Shown: piece after piece, positions 5,425 through 9,744 of the stretch
How positions within the stretch are numbered: the stretch's first letter is position 1
Layout of the letters: every line of letters starts with the position of its first letter
Origin: Alphaproteobacteria bacterium
Lineage (GTDB): Bacteria; Pseudomonadota; Alphaproteobacteria; RF32; CAG-239
Direction of reading: 5' to 3'
Assembly (NCBI GenBank): GCA_017963715.1
Contig: JAGCTK010000169.1
Coordinates: 1 to 9,744, forward strand
Length of the DNA: 9,744 bases
Notes under the pieces: model-generated
The model's database searches: none
The model's input: the letters and a program-made list of their open reading frames with translations, nothing else
What the model was told of the DNA's origin: nothing
Program-made: the position numbers and the translations under genes

Positions 5425-6750
5425 TTATTCGCCCTGTCCCAATTCGTTTTCAAAATCTTTGAGTTTCAAACTTAAACCCTCGGGCGGATTTAATTGCCAC
5501 GCCTCTTTGATTTGTTGTTTGGCCGTTTCAAAACGCCCGAGCGCATACGAATATTTTGCCAAAGCATACATACTCTCCGCTTTGTCGCCTTTTTCATAAT
5601 ACGCCTTTGCCAACAATTCCCAACCGCGCGCGGTTTCGTGGTCGATTTGCGCCCTGTTTAACAGCGCAATCACAGACGACAGATACCGACGATGTTCCGG
5701 CATTTCCAATGTGCACTCGGTATACGAAAGGACAATTTCTTCACCATCCGGCTTCAACGCAAGCGCTTTTTGGTAGATTTGCTGTGCCTGCCTGATTTTG
5801 CCCTTTGTAAACAAAACCTCACCTTTCATTTGATAAAAATACGGATTGTTCGGATATTTTCTGATGAGTTTATCCAAAAGTGCAACGGAACTTGTAAAAT
5901 TTTGCGTACGAAACGCCACAATGGCCCGTGCATAATCGGCCGCATCGCCTGTCATATCGGCACTATATTTTCTCATCACCTGATTTTCCGGCAACAAAAA
6001 CGCTATCAATTTGGCCCGAACAAATTCAAAATCTTTATCATAAGCAGATGCTGTTGTTCCTTTGCTTTCTTTGGCTTTTTTTTCAAAAAAAGCCAATCGT
6101 TCCGCACTCATCGGGTGTGTCTTAAAATAAGGCGTTTCGTCATATCCCGAAAGACGATTGTTTTTTTGTATTGTTTTCATAAAATTTTTCAAACCTTCGG
6201 GTGATTGATACGTGGCATTCAAATATTTCACCGCACTTTCGTCGGCGGCGCGTTCCTCACCGAGTTGAAACGCCGTCATCGCATTGATGAGTGACCCTTG
6301 TGTGCCGAGTGCCACCGCAATCGCCGCATCAGCCTGCCCTGAGGCTGCCGCCACGGTTCCGGCCGTAATCAGTGAAATGGCCGACAGCATTTGCAAATTT
6401 TCGGCATTTAGTTTTTGACGCAAAATATGCCCGCCCGCGATATGCCCCGTTTCGTGTGCCAAAATACCCGTCAGTTCATTGACATTTGCGGCTTTAATCA
6501 GTGTTCCCGTATTGATGAACATATGGTTACCGTCACTAACAAAAGCATTGAGGCTCATATCATTGATGATATGGATTTTGTTTTTATCATACGGCACATC
6601 GGCAACTTTAAAAATCGGCCGAAGAATATGATCAAGTAAACTTTGTGTTTCATCATCAATCAGCAAAGACGGCGTTGCAGCGACGGCATCAAAGGCAAAA
6701 ACTGCCGTCATGCCTATCACAATCAGCAGTTTTCGAATGACACCCGTCAT
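5425..6750 (-). CDS. bepA: Periplasmic M48 metalloprotease with TPR tail, BepA-like
   Basis: This is a zinc protease of the BepA (YfgC) type, which in other bacteria assists or degrades outer-membrane proteins such as LptD during assembly. From the start chosen here (441 residues) it has a signal peptide, MTGVIRK followed by a hydrophobic core, ending near AVAA. The zinc motif HETGH lies at residues 99-103, with the third ligand Glu166 in the ERAAD motif, and a conserved-type His at 212 (KTHPMSAERL) like the BepA switch histidine. The C-terminal third contains TPR-like helices (YFYQMKGEVLFTKGKIRQAQ). A longer start at 6777 would overlap rne by 25 bases and add MVAQINRIK before the signal peptide. 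The start at 6750 is preferred because it gives a normal signal peptide and lies two bases after the rne stop, with GGA upstream. Coupled translation with rne is likely. Confidence 0.88.
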   Translation of the reverse strand: MTGVIRKLLIVIGMTAVFAFDAVAATPSLLIDDETQSLLDHILRPIFKVADVPYDKNKIHIINDMSLNAFVSDGNHMFINTGTLIKAANVNELTGILAHETGHIAGGHILRQKLNAENLQMLSAISLITAGTVAAASGQADAAIAVALGTQGSLINAMTAFQLGEERAADESAVKYLNATYQSPEGLKNFMKTIQKNNRLSGYDETPYFKTHPMSAERLAFFEKKAKESKGTTASAYDKDFEFVRAKLIAFLLPENQVMRKYSADMTGDAADYARAIVAFRTQNFTSSVALLDKLIRKYPNNPYFYQMKGEVLFTKGKIRQAQQIYQKALALKPDGEEIVLSYTECTLEMPEHRRYLSSVIALLNRAQIDHETARGWELLAKAYYEKGDKAESMYALAKYSYALGRFETAKQQIKEAWQLNPPEGLSLKLKDFENELGQGE

Positions 6751-6752
6751 CT

Positions 6753-9041
6753 TTATCCGATTAATCTGCGCCACCATGTTTTTTTCTTTTCACCCTCAGG
6801 CGTTGCACTCAAATCATCCGAACTGTACAACACAACCGGACGTTCTGATTTTTGTTGTTTTTGACCTCTGCCAAACCGTCTGTCAAAACGGTTGCGACGC
6901 CGACCGAAACGTCTTTCCGAACGTTCTGTTTGCTCATCTTTTGCATCATTCTCATTTTCATCATTTGCAAAATCTGCCTCATCGTCGGGCATATCATACG
7001 AGGCCGTCACCGGTGCTTCCGTCTCCGGCTCAACCGATTTCGGTGTCCGTTGACGTTCAATCTTATAATCCGACACATTTCTAATTGTGCTATCCGAGGC
7101 AATCACCACTGACATATGATAACGATCTTCAAGTTCCGACAAATTCTTGCGTTTTTGATTTAACAGATAAACAGCCGTATCTGTCGGGACATACACCGTT
7201 AAAGATGTAAATCTGTTTTTGATACCTTCTTCTTCTATGGCGCGCAAAACGAGCACCGCGCCCGATTCGATGGTACGCATCACGCCGTGTCCTTTACAAT
7301 ACGGACAAGGTTCATAATTGCTTTCAATAAATGACGAATGCATACGTTGTCTCGAAATTTCGAGCAAACCGAAACAACTCATTTTAGCCACCTGAACACG
7401 TGCGCGATCGTTTTTCAAAGCCTCTTTCATACGTTTTTCAATCGCGATATTGTTTTTATTGTCTTCCATATCAATAAAATCGACCACGATTAAACCGGCC
7501 AAATCCCGCATTTTGAGTTGACGTGCAATTTCGTCCGCCGCTTCCAAATTGGTTTTGAGGGCTGTTTCTTCGATATCCATTTCTTTGGTCGCACGTCCCG
7601 AGTTAACATCAATCGCCACCAAGGCTTCCGTTTGGTTAATCACCAAATAGCCACCCGATTCGAGCGGCACAACGGGGTTATGCAATTTATCAAGTTGAGC
7701 CTCGACTTGATAACGTTGAAACACCGGCGGTTCATATGACTTGCGGCATTTCAAACGACGCAAATTTTGCGGCGATAAAATTTTTACAAAATCACGCGCG
7801 GCCTTAAAAGCTTTGTCACCGTCAACGATAATTTCGGATATATCGTTGCTGCACATATCGCGCAGGGCACGCTTGATTAAATCTCCCTCTTCATAAATCA
7901 GGCACGGTGCTTTGTTTTTGAGGGCATTTGTTCTGATTAAATTCCATGTTCTGATCAAATAGTTATAGTCGCGAACGATATCATCTTCGGTTTTATCTTC
8001 ACCGGCGGTTCTGATAATCAAAGACATATCCATCGATAATGGCAAACCTTTGATGATATCTTTCAAGCGCTTTCTGTCCGCCGCATTGGTGATTTTGCGT
8101 GACACACCGCCGCTTTTGATACGATTCGGCATCAACACGCCATAGCGACCGGCCAGTGACAGATATGTTGTAAACGATGCACCTTTATTGCCGCGTTCTT
8201 CTTTGACGGCCTGCACCAGCAAAATCTGACCTTCTTTAATCACATCTTGAATACTGGAGCGGTGATACAACTTGCGTGCACGAATCAATTTGCGCTGCAT
8301 CTCAAAAAGATACTCAAATTCTTCATCCGTCGTCTCGGATGTAATATCTACTTCAATATCATCTTCCGAAGTTTCATCGTCTTGGATATTTTCGCACACC
8401 ACATCGTCATCATTTTCGCTACCCAAAGACAAAACCTTCAACTTTTCTTCATCCTCGGCATTTGATGTTTTTTTCTTAACCGGACGACGATGCGAATGCC
8501 GAACGGGCTTTGTCTCGTTTTGAGAAGATTCTTCGGCAGCAGGAGCAGGCATTTCCGCTTCACCGGATACTTGCGTTTGAGCCGTTTCTTCGATTTGCTT
8601 TTCTTCCGACGTTTCTTCTAGAGCCGCGGCCTCAGCCTCTGCTTTCAAACGTTCTTCTTCCAATTTGCGCGCTTCATAGAGTGCTTTTTTTTCTGCCCGA
8701 TGGCGCGCACGCTGTTCTTCCCGCTCTTTGATATACTTCTTTTTGTTTTCGATGATTTCATCGACTTCTTTATCGACCGTTTCAAGCAATTCATCACTGG
8801 CGTAATAATAGTCGGGGTGAATTTCACTAAACGCCAAAAATCCGTGCTTATTGCCGCCATAATCAATAAATGCGGCCTGCAATGACGGCTCTATTCTGAC
8901 AACCTTCGCGGTATAAATATTTCCTTTGATTTGTTTTCTCGATGTCGATTCAAACTCTACATCTTCGATTTTATTTCCGTCGACAATCACAACTCTTGTT
9001 TCTTCGGGCTGCGTGTCATCAATTAACATTCTTTTTGCCAT
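6753..9041 (-). CDS. rne: Ribonuclease E
   Basis: RNase E is the endonuclease that starts mRNA decay and processes rRNA and tRNA. The 762-residue protein starts MAKRMLIDDTQPEETRVV, typical of the family. The S1 domain begins near residue 38 and is split by a long charged insertion (about 75-262), resuming at QDVIKEGQILLVQAVKEERG. Catalytic Asp478 (LVAIDVNSG) and Asp521 (GLIVVDFIDM) are present, as is the zinc-link CPYC (579-582). The C-terminal scaffold is short, about 95 residues, with an Arg-rich patch (RRFGRRRNRFDRRFGR) and a final KTWWRRLIG. This tail resembles the Trp-Trp motif that binds PNPase in Caulobacter RNase E. A start at 9041 is supported by TTAAAGGA eight bases upstream. The protease gene follows two bases after the stop. 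Confidence 0.97.
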   Translation of the reverse strand: MAKRMLIDDTQPEETRVVIVDGNKIEDVEFESTSRKQIKGNIYTAKVVRIEPSLQAAFIDYGGNKHGFLAFSEIHPDYYYASDELLETVDKEVDEIIENKKKYIKEREEQRARHRAEKKALYEARKLEEERLKAEAEAAALEETSEEKQIEETAQTQVSGEAEMPAPAAEESSQNETKPVRHSHRRPVKKKTSNAEDEEKLKVLSLGSENDDDVVCENIQDDETSEDDIEVDITSETTDEEFEYLFEMQRKLIRARKLYHRSSIQDVIKEGQILLVQAVKEERGNKGASFTTYLSLAGRYGVLMPNRIKSGGVSRKITNAADRKRLKDIIKGLPLSMDMSLIIRTAGEDKTEDDIVRDYNYLIRTWNLIRTNALKNKAPCLIYEEGDLIKRALRDMCSNDISEIIVDGDKAFKAARDFVKILSPQNLRRLKCRKSYEPPVFQRYQVEAQLDKLHNPVVPLESGGYLVINQTEALVAIDVNSGRATKEMDIEETALKTNLEAADEIARQLKMRDLAGLIVVDFIDMEDNKNNIAIEKRMKEALKNDRARVQVAKMSCFGLLEISRQRMHSSFIESNYEPCPYCKGHGVMRTIESGAVLVLRAIEEEGIKNRFTSLTVYVPTDTAVYLLNQKRKNLSELEDRYHMSVVIASDSTIRNVSDYKIERQRTPKSVEPETEAPVTASYDMPDDEADFANDENENDAKDEQTERSERRFGRRRNRFDRRFGRGQKQQKSERPVVLYSSDDLSATPEGEKKKTWWRRLIG

Positions 9042-9352
9042 AACATTTTTCCTTTAATATTTTATTGTTACGGCCGAATTTTGATAAAAAACATACAATA
9101 CGCCCTAATCGGCAGAGCCTTTGCCCCGCCTGCGTCATCTGTATATCTTCATTTTTTTATCAAAGCGCATTATTTTTCTTGCTTATTTAGCCTTGATAAA
9201 AAACAACAAAACCCAGCGTCTCTTTGCATTCGACAACGTATCTTATGCAAAAACTTCCGTACGTCTTCTGCCGAACACTTTATCACAATACAAAGTTTCT
9301 TTTTAAATTACAACAATAAAATGACATGATACACAAAATCACAAAAAAATAA
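9042..9352 (-). promoter_or_regulatory. rne: Possible long leader of rne
   Basis: This 311-base AT-rich stretch upstream of rne contains no convincing gene. The Shine-Dalgarno TTAAAGGA lies at 9057-9050. A weak promoter candidate on the minus strand, TTGTAA (9313-9308), 17 bases, TATTGT (9290-9285), matches four of six bases in each hexamer and would give a leader of about 235 bases. Long leaders serve RNase E self-control in enterobacteria; whether this one does is inference. Two plus-strand frames (82 and 61 codons) lack start signals and look like chance. Confidence 0.35.
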
Positions 9353-9393
9353 ATGACCAACTCTCTGCATTCCCCTCATCCCAAAGCCACACT

Positions 9394-9424
9394 CTACCGT
9401 CATCCCGAACTTGCACCGAGAATC
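9394..9424. repeat. GTCAT palindromic repeat, degenerate copy
   Basis: The 20-base block CTACCGTCATCCCGAACTTG (9394-9413) is identical to the start of the next copy. The right arm has decayed to CACCGAGAATC, so the stem no longer closes. A further half-matching CTCATCCCAAA lies just left, near 9375-9385. Confidence 0.7.
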
Positions 9425-9431
9425 TTTTATT

Positions 9432-9461
9432 CTACCGTCATCCCGAACTTGTTTCGGGATC
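9432..9461. repeat. GTCAT palindromic repeat, intact copy
   Basis: ATCCCGAA (9440-9447) pairs with TTCGGGAT (9453-9460) around the loop CTTGT. It is preceded by CTACCGTC and shares its first 20 bases with the copy at 9394. This form, TCATCCCGAACTTGTTTCGG, resembles intergenic repeats familiar from other Alphaproteobacteria. Confidence 0.8.
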
Positions 9462-9470
9462 TATCCAAGT

Positions 9471-9500
9471 CTGTCATCCTAGGGCTTGTCCCTAGGATCC
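9471..9500. repeat. GTCAT palindromic repeat with a different stem
   Basis: ATCCTAGGG (9476-9484) pairs perfectly with CCCTAGGAT (9490-9498) around the same loop, CTTGT. It keeps the GTCAT left border and the GGATC right border, but the stem sequence differs from the copy at 9432 on both arms. It lies about 10 bases past the stop codon of the partial gene at 9509, and has no T-run, so it is not an ordinary terminator. Confidence 0.8.
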
Positions 9501-9508
9501 CATCTCAT

Positions 9509-9744
9509 CTATTTATACTTAATTCTAAACTTCACCGTGTCCGTCCCTGCTGATTCAACGGCTTGCCGTGCCTCTTCAACGGTGTAGATACGGTATTTGA
9601 CATAATTTCCCGAAGCAAAATCATCAAGCGAGTGATACATTTTTGAGCCCACCCAAAATGAACTTTGTGTATTTGCGGCTGTTAAAATATCTTCGCAATT
9701 TTCTTGGCTTGTGCAAGCCGCCCCGTTTGCAAACAAATCAAGCG
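9509..9744 (-). CDS. C-terminal end of an unrecognised protein, cut by the window edge
   Basis: The minus strand is open from the right edge to a TAG at 9511-9509, giving 77 visible residues. No ATG occurs in this frame, and the frame runs on past the edge, so the real start lies outside. The chain has a small Cys-containing stretch (NGAACTSQENCEDIL), a serine- and tryptophan-containing segment (SSFWVGSKMYHSLDDFASG), and a basic, beta-rich end (IYTVEEARQAVESAGTDTVK followed by FRIKYK). The paired cysteines and the polar, aromatic composition suggest an exported or surface protein, but the N-terminus that would show a signal peptide is missing. Family not recognised. Confidence 0.65.
   Translation of the reverse strand, partial: LDLFANGAACTSQENCEDILTAANTQSSFWVGSKMYHSLDDFASGNYVKYRIYTVEEARQAVESAGTDTVKFRIKYK

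Noticed and set aside
6751..6777. Longer start of the M48 protease at 6777
   Set aside because: It puts nine extra residues before the signal peptide and overlaps rne; the start at 6750 fits the signal peptide and operon spacing better, though this is not proven.
9081..9329. 82-codon plus-strand frame upstream of rne
   Set aside because: No Shine-Dalgarno or promoter, composition unlike a protein gene, and a second overlapping frame of similar quality.
9353..9553. 66-codon plus-strand reading frame
   Set aside because: It is made of the palindromic repeats read in frame and overlaps the end of the partial minus-strand gene.

Overview
The window looks like a moderately AT-rich chromosome segment from an alphaproteobacterium, probably a host-associated lineage. 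This rests on the alphaproteobacterial style of RecO, ParC and RNase E (an RNase E with a long insertion in its S1 domain and a C-terminal Trp-Trp tail), and on short GTCAT-type palindromic repeats between genes. The placement is inferred from family resemblance; no search was run.

Layout. Positions 1-1800 are an accessory-looking stretch read from the minus strand. It holds the start of a membrane protein (1-162), two decayed tRNA-Gln-like 3' ends (249-303 and 1404-1480), two almost identical hairpin terminators 1 kb apart (375-411 and 1372-1408), an unrecognised 159-residue gene with its own promoter, Shine-Dalgarno and tandem terminators (631-1110), a long palindrome (1318-1360), and an intact tRNA-Gln(CUG) (1578-1651) with a near-consensus promoter and a strong terminator.

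Positions 1807-5397 are a plus-strand housekeeping run: recO (recombinational repair), parC (topoisomerase IV subunit A) and lolA (periplasmic lipoprotein carrier). It ends in a two-way terminator folded around the lolA stop codon. Facing it on the minus strand is an rne-bepA operon: RNase E (6753-9041) followed two bases later by a BepA-like M48 metalloprotease with a TPR tail (5425-6750). LolA and BepA both serve outer-membrane biogenesis, so the convergent junction has an envelope theme, though they lie in different transcripts.

Positions 9042-9508 hold a possible long rne leader and a cluster of three palindromic repeats. The right edge carries the C-terminal end of an unrecognised protein (9509-9744).

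I found no CRISPR array, transposase, phage gene or clear new multi-gene system. The points most worth checking are the ParC drug-binding positions (Val83 and Gly87 replace the usual Ser and acidic residue), the decayed tRNA-Gln units with copied terminators, the palindromic repeat family that keeps one loop while changing its stem, and the RNase E insertion and tail.
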